Source: JAZBPO01 sp963691775 (GTDB taxonomy: Bacteria > Pseudomonadota > Gammaproteobacteria > Pseudomonadales > Azotimanducaceae). From it: DNA of 64,000 nucleotides. The DNA lies in NCBI GenBank assembly GCA_963691775.1, contig OY829369.1:3224001-3288000 (forward strand), in the 5' to 3' direction. The translations under genes and the position numbers were made by a program. Positions 14,572 through 21,319 of the stretch are shown piece by piece. The notes below the pieces were generated by a model. That model worked only from the letters and a program-made list of their open reading frames with translations, did no database searches and was not told the DNA's origin. How positions within the stretch are numbered: the first letter of the stretch is position 1; each line of letters opens with the position of its first letter.

Positions 14572-14921
14572 TCTTGCGCTTCACTACTTGAGGGCACTAA
14601 GCGCAACCCTTGCGGCCCTTGGACCACCGCACGTCCACAAGAAGAAGCGATCACGTCAGCTACTCGGTAGAGGAACTCGTACGCAGTCTCGTCTGCTCCT
14701 ATCGGCTCGAGTCCGAGGGAGACCGCAACCGTCGCCTCCGGGAGCAGCTCAAGAGCCTCGTCCGGGATTCCCGCTTCGGGTTCGTCGTCGACGACAACCT
14801 GCCAAGTCGGCTGCTCATACGCCCAGTCGGAACCCCCGTAGTTGGTCCAGATCTCCGGCTCCGGGAGTTGGTCAGGGAAGCTGATCGCGCAGGCCGCGTA
14901 CACCCACAGGTCCATACTCAT
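14565..14921 (-). CDS. Cassette protein of unknown function
   Basis: 118 residues from the ATG at 14921 (a second ATG is two codons later). Soluble, strongly acidic, tryptophan- and tyrosine-rich in the first half (MDLWVYAACA, TNYGGSDWAYEQPTWQV). No family recognised. Confidence 0.7.
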   Translation of the reverse strand: MSMDLWVYAACAISFPDQLPEPEIWTNYGGSDWAYEQPTWQVVVDDEPEAGIPDEALELLPEATVAVSLGLEPIGADETAYEFLYRVADVIASSCGRAVVQGPQGLRLVPSSSEAQDA

Positions 14922-14941
14922 TGCTCTGAGCTCTCCGAGAT

Positions 14942-15001
14942 GCCTAACGCCTAGCTTGTTCGGTGCCGCGAAGCGGCGTCCGAACGAAGCGCTTGTTGTA
15001 C
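14942..15001 (-). repeat. attC site 38 (class A, tip c) on a non-R cassette
   Basis: Closes the 15015-15308 gene, so class A sites are not exclusive to the R cassette. Confidence 0.88.
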
Positions 15002-15014
15002 GCACGGCCAGGCT

Positions 15015-15308
15015 TCACGGAGCCGGATTGCCTAAAACGAGATAGCCAGCCGCAGCTGCCAATCCCGCTTTCAGTGACAGCTCCATGATCGAACGTCTCC
15101 ATATTCCTGCCGATCCATCTGGATTGCCCCACTCTCCCGGAAGATCTTCATCAATCGTGACCAGATGTCCGACAAGTGCGATAGACGCTAAAGCGAAGCC
15201 GGGTAGCGCGATGACATTGGCCTTCGCGAAACCAAGCCAATACGCCAGTGACGAAGCCACAAGCGACACGAGGATCGATACAACGACTATTCGACCCACG
15301 GTATGCAC
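15015..15308 (-). CDS. Cassette-encoded membrane protein, unknown function
   Basis: 97 residues from a GTG at 15308; an in-frame TTG at 15320 lies in the attC core, exactly where the R frames also start. Three hydrophobic segments (about 4-24, 32-50 and 76-93). Not recognised. Confidence 0.68.
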   Translation of the reverse strand: MHTVGRIVVVSILVSLVASSLAYWLGFAKANVIALPGFALASIALVGHLVTIDEDLPGEWGNPDGSAGIWRRSIMELSLKAGLAAAAGYLVLGNPAP

Positions 15309-15634
15309 TAGGGCGTACAACGCTTAGCTTGTTCGGTGCCGCGAAGCGGCGTCCGAACGAAGCGCTTGTTGTACGTCGAGATGGCTGCTCCCACGACCGA
15401 GTCCGTCGTGCGGCTCCGGCCTTGGAAAACCCTCTGAGGAGGCGCGTTGCGGACTGCCGCCAGAGATGCGCTCTCAGCACGGCGGCGAGAAAACGGAGCA
15501 CGGCTGAGCGAAGGATTGCCCACGTCGTGCGCATCGAAGAAATCTTGGATCGGTCTGGTGGCCATGCCCTGCATCCGTGAGAGCGCCTTCGTGTCTGAGA
15601 TTACACCTGGATCAGTCGTCTTTCCGACGTACAA
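15308..15634 (-). CDS. Repeat cassette R18 ORF (108 codons)
   Basis: Haplotype H2 with the ATR-P-IQD and DAHDV variants. The downstream cassette starts GTTGTAC but lacks the R sequence, giving the tail CTP before a stop. Confidence 0.42.
   Translation of the reverse strand: MYVGKTTDPGVISDTKALSRMQGMATRPIQDFFDAHDVGNPSLSRAPFSRRRAESASLAAVRNAPPQRVFQGRSRTTDSVVGAAISTYNKRFVRTPLRGTEQAKRCTP
15315..15374 (-). repeat. attC site 39 (class A, tip c)
   Basis: Closes R18. Confidence 0.9.
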
Positions 15635-15948
15635 CGCTTAGCTTGTTCGGCTGCGCGTAGCGCAGTCCGAACGAAGCGCTTGTTGTACGTCGTAGTGGCT
15701 GCACGCACGACCGAGTCCGTCGTGCGGTTCCGGCCTTGGAAAACCTTCTGAGGAGGCGCGTTGCGGACCGCGGCTGAAGATGCGCGATCAGCACGGCGGC
15801 GAGAAAACAGAATGCGGCTGAGCGAAGGATTGCCCGCGTCGTGCGCATCGAAGAAATCTTGGATCGATCTGGTGGCCATGCCCTGCATCCGTGAGAGCGC
15901 CTTCGTGGTTGAGATTACACCTGGATCAGTCGTCTTTCCGACGTACAA
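15601..15948 (-). CDS. Repeat cassette R19 ORF (115 codons)
   Basis: Haplotype H1 (ggaccgcgg form, as in R1, R4 and R26). Reads into R18. Confidence 0.42.
   Translation of the reverse strand: MYVGKTTDPGVISTTKALSRMQGMATRSIQDFFDAHDAGNPSLSRILFSRRRADRASSAAVRNAPPQKVFQGRNRTTDSVVRAATTTYNKRFVRTALRAAEQAKRCTSERRLIQV
15629..15688 (-). repeat. attC site 40 (class A, tip a)
   Basis: Closes R19. Confidence 0.9.
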
Positions 15949-16032
15949 CGCCAAGCCTGATCCGCGGTCGTAGTGCGCAGCGCTACGGCCGTCGGGCGCC
16001 CGAAGGGCGCGAAATCCAGGCGCTTGTTAGGC
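15943..16032 (-). repeat. attC site 41 (class D, 90 bp)
   Basis: Closes the 16027-16431 cassette. Confidence 0.86.
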
Positions 16033-16431
16033 CTCATCTTGCGCTGGCCTCGTTCTGAATGCGCTAGCAACGAGTCCGGACCCGAACAGCACGAGAAGCG
16101 GTCCAATCCCAATGGTCAGGAAGCCCCCGGTGTACTCGGGCTGTTTCTCCCAGAACGAGTTGTACAGAACCCACGCAACGATCGAGACACCCGACACGAG
16201 CGAAACAAGCCCAAAGAGAACTTGCGGGACCCCAACGACAAACGCCAAGAGTCGGCGAGCTCGCGATGGCCGAGAGATCTGGCGCAGCTCAGTCCCGTAA
16301 TCCAGCCAGTAAAGAATTGACAGCGGAAGGGCCACAACGAACCCGAGCCCAAACCAACCGTTCACGCGCAGCAGCAGCACTGATCCGATCAAGACTGTGA
16401 GAGAAGCCAAGAGTTTGCGAGAAGTTCGCAT
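16027..16431 (-). CDS. Cassette-encoded membrane protein, unknown function
   Basis: 134 residues from an ATG. Four hydrophobic segments (about 8-24, 26-42, 62-88 and 102-123) with an Arg-rich loop (RQISRPSRARR) between the second and third. Probably an inner-membrane protein with cytoplasmic loop by the positive-inside rule. Not recognised. Confidence 0.75.
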   Translation of the reverse strand: MRTSRKLLASLTVLIGSVLLLRVNGWFGLGFVVALPLSILYWLDYGTELRQISRPSRARRLLAFVVGVPQVLFGLVSLVSGVSIVAWVLYNSFWEKQPEYTGGFLTIGIGPLLVLFGSGLVASAFRTRPAQDEA

Positions 16432-16434
16432 GAG

Positions 16435-16503
16435 GCCTAACGCAAAGGCTGACCGGAGCAGCGACCCGCAGGGCCGTGGGTCCGGTCGAGCCGCTTGTTA
16501 GAT
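16435..16503 (-). repeat. attC site 42 (class C, 69 bp)
   Basis: Closes the 16527-16874 cassette; right core gttagat. Confidence 0.86.
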
Positions 16504-16526
16504 GGCAGCATCACCGCACCGCCCCC

Positions 16527-16874
16527 TTAGAGCGCCGTCAGCGTTGCGGCAATGAGGAATAGATAGCTCAGCATCACGACATACAAAGACGTTGGCGCGC
16601 TCATATGTGCGTAGAACGTGAGAATCGCGGCAATCGACCACATCTGCAGAAGCAAGACCCCCAGCCCCCACAATGCCCCTTTCAAACCTAGAATCGCCGG
16701 GAGGAAACCGACGAAGGGTGCCGGAGAAACCGCGACAAGGACATCCCGCAGCCTTTGGCTGTTAAACGTGATTGCGCACATCGTATATACGAGCAAACCC
16801 AGCGCTGCGACCCTGATTACATAGTCGGCAACGAATTCGAGCACGAGCAGAGTGGTGTCGGCGATCGTAGCCAT
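16527..16874 (-). CDS. Cassette-encoded membrane protein, unknown function
   Basis: 115 residues from an ATG. Three to four membrane segments fill most of the sequence (about 18-38, 45-63, 66-86 and 92-113). Not recognised. Confidence 0.72.
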   Translation of the reverse strand: MATIADTTLLVLEFVADYVIRVAALGLLVYTMCAITFNSQRLRDVLVAVSPAPFVGFLPAILGLKGALWGLGVLLLQMWSIAAILTFYAHMSAPTSLYVVMLSYLFLIAATLTAL

Positions 16875-16932
16875 CTAACGCTTAGCTTGTTCGGTGCCGC
16901 GAAGCGGCGTCCGAACGAAGCGCTTGTTGTAC
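16873..16932 (-). repeat. attC site 43 (class A, tip c)
   Basis: Closes R20; left core atctaac overlaps the start codon of the neighbouring gene. Confidence 0.9.
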
Positions 16933-17192
16933 GTCGAGGTGGCTGCCCCCACGACCGAGTCCGTCGTGCGGTTCCGGCTGTGGAAAACCTTCTGAGGAGG
17001 CGCGTTGCGGACTGCCGCCAGAGATGCGCTCTCAGCACGGCGGCGAGAAAACGGAGCACGGCTGAGCGAAGGATTGCCCACGTCGTGCGCGTCGAAGAAA
17101 TCTTGGATTGATCTGGTGGCCATGCCCTGCATCCGTGAGAGCGCCTTCTTGGTTGAGATTACACCTGGATCAGTCGTCTTTCCGACGTACAA
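16875..17192 (-). CDS. Repeat cassette R20 ORF (105 codons)
   Basis: Haplotype H2; body as R8. Confidence 0.45.
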   Translation of the reverse strand: MYVGKTTDPGVISTKKALSRMQGMATRSIQDFFDAHDVGNPSLSRAPFSRRRAESASLAAVRNAPPQKVFHSRNRTTDSVVGAATSTYNKRFVRTPLRGTEQAKR

Positions 17193-17506
17193 CGCTTAGC
17201 TTGTTCGGCTGCGCGCAGCGCAGTCCGAACGAAGCGCTTGTTGTACGTCGAGATGGCTGCTCCCGCGACCGAGTCCGTCGTGCGGCTCCGGCCTTGGAAA
17301 ACCCTCTGAGGAGGCGCGTTGCGGACTGTTGCCAGAGATGCGCTCTCAGCACGGCGGCGAGAAAACGGAGCACGGCTGAGCGAAGGATTGCCCGCGTCGT
17401 GCGCGTCGAAGAAATCTTGGATCGATCTGGTGGCCATGCCCTGCATCCGTGAGAGCGCCTTCGTGGTTGAGATTACACCTGGATCAGTCGTCTTTCCGAC
17501 GTACAA
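17159..17506 (-). CDS. Repeat cassette R21 ORF (115 codons), chimeric haplotype
   Basis: The central block joins the gttgcc start of H4 to the agagatgcgctctc end of H2 (protein ESASLATVR), which looks like a recombinant of two other copies. Confidence 0.42.
   Translation of the reverse strand: MYVGKTTDPGVISTTKALSRMQGMATRSIQDFFDAHDAGNPSLSRAPFSRRRAESASLATVRNAPPQRVFQGRSRTTDSVAGAAISTYNKRFVRTALRAAEQAKRCTSERRLIQV
17187..17246 (-). repeat. attC site 44 (class A, tip b)
   Basis: Closes R21. Confidence 0.9.
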
Positions 17507-17590
17507 CGCACAGCCTGAGCGGCGGTGGCTGCGCGTAGCGCGGCGACCGTCCGGCGCTCGTAGAGCGCGCACTCCAGGCGCTTGTTGGAC
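17501..17590 (-). repeat. attC site 45 (class D, 90 bp)
   Basis: Closes the 17605-17919 cassette; tip ggcgctcgtagagcgc. Confidence 0.86.
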
Positions 17591-17604
17591 ATCACCGGCA
17601 CGCC

Positions 17605-17919
17605 TCAGTCATCCGTTCCGGTCTCCCGACCCGCGCCTCGTGTGGTTGTGACCAGTCGCTCGTAGTCTGCTCGTTCCATGAGTGTCACTTTGACACTGCC
17701 AAAGCTCCGGTAGAGCCACTTCGTTGCAAAAAAGGCGGCGACGAGCAACCACGCAAATTGAAGCAGCAAGAGCAATCCGTGCACAGCAACGTCGGGGTCG
17801 GCGCGCCTAGCGGTTGAGATGAATGAAGCCGGTATCACGAGCAGCAGGTAGCGCCAGAGGAATCCCCAGGCGAGGCGCAGAATCCACGCATTGGTCAGAG
17901 GGATCTCGTTCGGCAACAC
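17605..17919 (-). CDS. Cassette-encoded membrane protein, unknown function
   Basis: 104 residues from a GTG at 17919; a GAGG eight bases upstream decides this start over the longer frame through attC 46. Two to three hydrophobic segments (about 13-34 and 45-67), then a polar tail (SVKVTLMERADYERLVTTTRG). Not recognised. Confidence 0.72.
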   Translation of the reverse strand: MLPNEIPLTNAWILRLAWGFLWRYLLLVIPASFISTARRADPDVAVHGLLLLLQFAWLLVAAFFATKWLYRSFGSVKVTLMERADYERLVTTTRGAGRETGTDD

Positions 17920-17936
17920 GACAACGCCCTCGTGAT

Positions 17937-17996
17937 GTTCAACGCTTAGCTTGTTCGGCTGCGCGCAGCGCAGTCCGAACGAAGCGCTTGTTGTAC
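17937..17996 (-). repeat. attC site 46 (class A, tip b)
   Basis: Closes R22. Confidence 0.9.
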
Positions 17997-18256
17997 GTCG
18001 AGGTGGCTGCACGCACGACCGAGTCCGTCGTGCGGTTCCGGCCTTGGAAAACCTTCTGAGGAGGCGCGTTGCGGACTGCCGCCAGAGATGCGCTCTCAGC
18101 ACGGCGGCGAGAAAACAGAATGCGGCTGAGCGAAGGATTGCCCGCGTCGTGCGCGTCGAAGAAATCTTGGATCGGTCTGGTGGCCATGCCCTGCATCCGT
18201 GAGAGCGCCTTCGTGTTAGAGACTACACCTGGATCAGTCGTCTTTCCGACGTACAA
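17939..18256 (-). CDS. Repeat cassette R22 ORF (105 codons)
   Basis: Haplotype H2; the only copy with VVSNTK. Confidence 0.45.
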   Translation of the reverse strand: MYVGKTTDPGVVSNTKALSRMQGMATRPIQDFFDAHDAGNPSLSRILFSRRRAESASLAAVRNAPPQKVFQGRNRTTDSVVRAATSTYNKRFVRTALRAAEQAKR

Positions 18257-18570
18257 CGCTTAGCTTGTTCGGTGCCGCAAAGCGGCGTCCGAACGAAGCG
18301 CTTGTTGTACGTCGAGGTGGCTGCACGCCTGACCGAGTCCGTCGTGCGGTTCCGGCCTTGGAAAACCTTCTGAGGAGGCGCGTTGCGGACTGTTGCCAGA
18401 AATTCGCGCTCAGCACGGCGGCGAGAAAACGGAGCACGGCTGAGCGAAGGATTGCCCGCGTCGTGCGCGTCGAAGAAATCTTGGATCGATCTGGTGGCCA
18501 TGCCCTGCATCCGTGAGAGCGCCTTCGTGGTTGAGATTACACCTGGATCAGTCGTCTTTCCGACGTACAA
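18223..18570 (-). CDS. Repeat cassette R23 ORF (115 codons)
   Basis: Haplotype H4, duplicate of R14 including attC. Confidence 0.42.
   Translation of the reverse strand: MYVGKTTDPGVISTTKALSRMQGMATRSIQDFFDAHDAGNPSLSRAPFSRRRAEREFLATVRNAPPQKVFQGRNRTTDSVRRAATSTYNKRFVRTPLCGTEQAKRCTSERRLIQV
18251..18310 (-). repeat. attC site 47 (class A, tip e)
   Basis: Closes R23; tip e shared only with site 29. Confidence 0.9.
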
Positions 18571-18884
18571 CGCTTAGCTTGTTCGGCTGCGCGCAGCGCA
18601 GTCCGAACGAAGCGCTTGTTGTACGTCGAGATGGCTGCCCGCATGACCGAGTCCGTCGTGCGGTTCCAGCCGTGGAAAATAATTTGAGGAGGCGCGTTGC
18701 GGACTGCCGCCAGAGATGCGCTCTCAGCACGGCGGCGAGAAAGCAGAATGCGGCTGAGCGAAGGATTGCCCGCGTCGTGCGCGTCGCAGAAATCTTGGAT
18801 CGATCTGGTGGCCATGCCCTGCATCCGTGAGAGCGCCTTCTTGGTTGAGATTACACCTGGATCAGTCGTCTTTCCGACGTACAA
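18537..18884 (-). CDS. Repeat cassette R24 ORF (115 codons)
   Basis: Haplotype H2; unique aataattt in place of accttct gives PQIIFHGWNR. Confidence 0.42.
   Translation of the reverse strand: MYVGKTTDPGVISTKKALSRMQGMATRSIQDFCDAHDAGNPSLSRILLSRRRAESASLAAVRNAPPQIIFHGWNRTTDSVMRAAISTYNKRFVRTALRAAEQAKRCTSERRLIQV
18565..18624 (-). repeat. attC site 48 (class A, tip b)
   Basis: Closes R24. Confidence 0.9.
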
Positions 18885-18965
18885 CGCTGAAGCTCAGCCG
18901 CAGCCCGATAGGGCCGAGCGAAGCGAGCATGCGAAGCATGTGTCGGCTGGAGCGCCTTGTTAGGG
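18879..18965 (-). repeat. attC site 49 (odd type, 87 bp)
   Basis: Closes the 18960-19421 cassette. Arms gctcagccgc...tgtcggctgg and gcgaagcgagcatgcgaagcatg differ from classes A-D. Confidence 0.78.
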
Positions 18966-19421
18966 TTCTTTGCTAACCATCTCATTTATTTCCTCCTCGA
19001 TCGCACAAGTGTCAATGCTTTTCGGAACTATTATGCGGAAGCATGAGCCAGATTTGAGGGAAAGGCTCAACATGTTGAATTCTGGCTCGCGAAAAACATC
19101 AAAGCTGGCTATTGCACTCCACGGGACTAGCGTGTGGCGATCAGCTTTAGTTACAACTATTCCACGGGGGCCTGAATCAATGCTTCGAGGGCTAAGCCAC
19201 CTTATTGAATAAAGCGCCGCCGCTAAGCCGGCTGCTAGGGCAGGCACGTACCAAATTCGGGATTCCAGCCCAGGCGCGCTGCCATCCTCCAATGCTGCGA
19301 CTACGAAGATCACTGAAAAGACCAGTAGCCATACTACGAATCCCCGTAGAGGCTCCCTTCCGAGCAAGTTATACGGCGGCTGCTCCTTAAGGGAGCGCGC
19401 CCATGGTTCACGCCACTTCAT
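18960..19421 (-). CDS. Cassette membrane protein with C-terminal soluble domain
   Basis: 153 residues from an ATG. Two membrane segments (about 27-43 and 56-72) precede a beta-rich soluble domain (GIVVTKADRHTLVPWSAIASFDVF...NMLSLSLKSGSCFRIIV) and a final helix. The layout recalls PH-like domains of the STM3941/YcxB type, a weak resemblance. AT-richer than its neighbours. Confidence 0.72.
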   Translation of the reverse strand: MKWREPWARSLKEQPPYNLLGREPLRGFVVWLLVFSVIFVVAALEDGSAPGLESRIWYVPALAAGLAAALYSIRWLSPRSIDSGPRGIVVTKADRHTLVPWSAIASFDVFREPEFNMLSLSLKSGSCFRIIVPKSIDTCAIEEEINEMVSKEP

Positions 19422-19425
19422 GGAG

Positions 19426-19485
19426 CCCTAACGCCTAGCTTGTTCGGCTGCGCGTAGCGCAGTCCGAACGAAGCGCTTGTTGTAC
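19426..19485 (-). repeat. attC site 50 (class A, tip a)
   Basis: Closes R25; gcctag variant. Confidence 0.9.
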
Positions 19486-19745
19486 GTCGAGATGGCTGAA
19501 CGCACGACCGAGTCCGTCGTGCGGTTCCAGCCATGGAAGACGTTCTGAGGTGGCGCGTTGCGGACTGCGGCTGAAGACGCGCGATCAGCACGGCGGCGAG
19601 AAAACGGAATGCGGCTGAGCGAAGAATTGCCCGCGTCGTGCGCGTCGCAGAAATCTTGGATCGATCTAGTGGCCATGCCCTGCATCCGTGAGAGCGCCTT
19701 CGTGGTTGAGATTACACCTGGATCAGTCGTCTTTCCGACGTACAA
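19428..19745 (-). CDS. Repeat cassette R25 ORF (105 codons)
   Basis: Haplotype H1; duplicate of R6. Confidence 0.45.
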   Translation of the reverse strand: MYVGKTTDPGVISTTKALSRMQGMATRSIQDFCDAHDAGNSSLSRIPFSRRRADRASSAAVRNAPPQNVFHGWNRTTDSVVRSAISTYNKRFVRTALRAAEQARR

Positions 19746-19808
19746 CGCCAAGGCTGACCGGAGCCGCGGCCCGCAGGGCCGGGGGTCCGGTCGAGCCGCT
19801 TGTTGGAC
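19740..19808 (-). repeat. attC site 51 (class C, 69 bp)
   Basis: Closes the 19830-20123 cassette. Confidence 0.87.
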
Positions 19809-19829
19809 GGAAGTCGGTTGCTCGGAGCT

Positions 19830-20123
19830 CTACGGCGCGACACTGACGTAGCCCTCTTCGGCCTCGGACAAGTACTGGATAACTGACTTCCCCTTGCCCC
19901 TTAGGTACCGGACGGCTTCCACGAACAGGTCGCTTCTAGTGTCCGACTCATCAATAAGCAGAGCTTCGCCGCTCACCTCCTTGCGGAGGAAGTGAGCCTC
20001 GTTCGGCTCCTCGACGTAGCTCCGAGCGACGTAACGCACGTCGCCTGCATCGAACTCGAAGAGATCGTAGACGTAGGCAAAGCCCGGCCCAGCATCCTCA
20101 GTTCTTCGTTCGGCAACCTTCAT
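19830..20123 (-). CDS. Cassette protein of unknown function
   Basis: 97 residues from the ATG at 20123; an in-frame TTG lies six codons upstream in the attC core. Soluble, acidic, with a run of probable beta strands (FAYVYDLFEFDAGDVRYVARSYVEE) and a C-terminal helix. Not recognised. Confidence 0.7.
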   Translation of the reverse strand: MKVAERRTEDAGPGFAYVYDLFEFDAGDVRYVARSYVEEPNEAHFLRKEVSGEALLIDESDTRSDLFVEAVRYLRGKGKSVIQYLSEAEEGYVSVAP

Positions 20124-20135
20124 CGGGGTTCTGCC

Positions 20136-20195
20136 GTTCAACGCTTAGCTTGTTCGGCTGCGCGCAGCGCAGTCCGAACGAAGCGCTTGTTGTAC
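20136..20195 (-). repeat. attC site 52 (class A, tip b)
   Basis: Closes R26; followed by cggcg as at site 34. Confidence 0.9.
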
Positions 20196-20455
20196 GGCGA
20201 GGTGGCTGCGCGCACGACCGAGTCCGTCGTGCGGTTCCGGCCATGGAAGACGCTATGAAAGGGCGCGTTGCGGACCGCGGCTGAAGATGCGCGATCAGCA
20301 CGGCGGCGAGAAAACAGAGCACGGCTGAGCGAAGGATTGCCCGCATCGTGCGCGTCGAAGAAATCTTGGATCAATCTGGTGGCCATACCCTGCATCCGTG
20401 AGAGCGCCTTCGTGGTTGAGACTACACCTGGATCAGTCGTCTTTCCGACGTACAA
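20138..20455 (-). CDS. Repeat cassette R26 ORF (105 codons)
   Basis: H1-like; shares PFHSVFHG with R17. Confidence 0.45.
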   Translation of the reverse strand: MYVGKTTDPGVVSTTKALSRMQGMATRLIQDFFDAHDAGNPSLSRALFSRRRADRASSAAVRNAPFHSVFHGRNRTTDSVVRAATSPYNKRFVRTALRAAEQAKR

Positions 20456-20509
20456 CGCCAAGGCTGTTCGGTAGCGCGAAGCGGTATCCGAACCAGCCGG
20501 TTGTTAGGC
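20450..20509 (-). repeat. attC site 53 (60 bp, odd type)
   Basis: Left half resembles classes B/C (gccaaggctg), tip is ggtagcgcgaagcggtatcc. Closes the 20504-20884 cassette. Confidence 0.8.
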
Positions 20510-20884
20510 CGCACCGACACGCCCCATCGTCCAGCCGGCGAACACGGCGTGGAGCATGACGAGCAGCAATCCATAAACGAACAGCGCTTCATGTGCTTCA
20601 GACGCATGCATGGCCGTGGCTATCAGCCAAAGCCAGCAGGCACTCAAAAGGCCCAAAGCCGAGAGCGAGCGAGCAATCGCAAACCGCTCCTCATTCCAAA
20701 CCATCGAGATCAGCACAGAACCGACAAGAACATACATAACTACGTAGTCCCATTCGTAGGCGAACGCGGGGCCAGCGTCACTCAGGGATTCGGGGTAGCG
20801 CGGATGAGGCAAGCTCGCCGAGTACGCGACCCAAACGAGTCCGACCGACCAAGCAGCGAGTAGTACTCTGCGCCACGCTGCCAT
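20504..20884 (-). CDS. Cassette-encoded membrane protein, unknown function
   Basis: 126 residues from an ATG. Four hydrophobic segments (about 5-22, 46-62, 70-90 and 98-120). Not recognised. It is the unique cassette closest to the start of the array, separated from the array end only by R27. Confidence 0.74.
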   Translation of the reverse strand: MAAWRRVLLAAWSVGLVWVAYSASLPHPRYPESLSDAGPAFAYEWDYVVMYVLVGSVLISMVWNEERFAIARSLSALGLLSACWLWLIATAMHASEAHEALFVYGLLLVMLHAVFAGWTMGRVGAA

Positions 20885-20887
20885 GCG

Positions 20888-20947
20888 ACCTAACGCTTAG
20901 CTTGTTCGGCTGCGCGTAGCGCAGTCCGAACGAAGCGCTTGTTGTAC
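20888..20947 (-). repeat. attC site 54 (class A, tip a)
   Basis: Closes R27, the first cassette of the array. Confidence 0.9.
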
Positions 20948-21207
20948 GTCGAGGTGGCTGCACGCACGACCGAGTCCGTCGTGCGGTTCCAGCCATGGAA
21001 GACGTTCTGAGATGGCGCGTTGCGGACTGCCGCCAGAGATGCGCTCTCAGCACGGCGGCGAGAAAACGGAGCACGGCTGAGCGAAGGATTGCCCGCGTCG
21101 TGCGCGTCGAAGAAATCTTGGATCGGTCTGGTGGCCATGCCCTGCATCCGTGAGAGCGCCTTCATGGTTGAGACTACACCTGGATCAGTCGTCTTTCCGA
21201 CGTACAA
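20890..21207 (-). CDS. Repeat cassette R27 ORF (105 codons), array-proximal
   Basis: Haplotype H2, with the STMK and ATR-P-IQD variants. Its upstream junction GTTGTAC at 21202-21208 joins non-cassette DNA. Confidence 0.45.
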   Translation of the reverse strand: MYVGKTTDPGVVSTMKALSRMQGMATRPIQDFFDAHDAGNPSLSRAPFSRRRAESASLAAVRNAPSQNVFHGWNRTTDSVVRAATSTYNKRFVRTALRAAEQAKR

Positions 21208-21270
21208 CAGCTTATTGAACGAACGTCGGTTAAGCCTGCAGGCGTAACGGCGTCTGTATATCTCGCATCC
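21202..21270 (-). other. Array terminus / possible attI-like junction
   Basis: The last core GTTGTAC (minus strand) is preceded by AATAAGCT and, 29 bases further upstream, by a second core-like GCTTAAC. This is where attI should be. There is no similarity I can see to attI1 beyond the core, and no integrase gene follows to the right. It may be a remnant attI or a degenerate attC. Confidence 0.35.
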
Positions 21271-21319
21271 ATGGGTATGAGCCTCGGCACTTTGATCGAG
21301 GCCGTCAATGGACGATGTC

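Larger units (their letters stand above)
1..21208 (-). mobile_element. Integron gene-cassette array (54 attC sites in window), no integrase seen
   Basis: Cassette genes alternate with imperfect palindromes bounded by core sites of the form RYYYAAC and GTTRRRY. On the minus strand each site reads ...AACAAG...GCGTT..., the usual attC polarity, and nearly every convincing gene is also on the minus strand with its stop next to or inside a site. The array therefore begins at the right (21208) and continues past the left edge. By length and sequence I sort the sites into class A (60 bp, single hairpin tip), class B (87-88 bp), class C (69 bp), class D (90 bp) and five odd ones. Half the cassettes are copies of one 314-bp cassette (R1-R27). 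No integrase gene lies within the window, so this is an integrase-less attC cluster or the far part of an integron whose integrase is elsewhere. Confidence 0.93.

Noticed and set aside
1885..21207. Plus-strand frames of 64 and 105 codons repeated across the R cassettes
   Set aside because: They oppose the direction of all convincing cassette genes, share start codons with the attC, and are by-products of GC-rich sequence open on both strands. I kept the minus frame as the candidate, at moderate confidence.
1..21208. CRISPR array
   Set aside because: The repeated units (60-132 bp) are palindromic attC sites with core sequences and the spacers are gene-length; no short direct repeats with uniform 30-40 bp spacers.
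1..21208. Insertion sequences or a transposon as the source of the repeats
   Set aside because: No transposase gene, no terminal inverted repeats with target duplications; every boundary is an integron core site.
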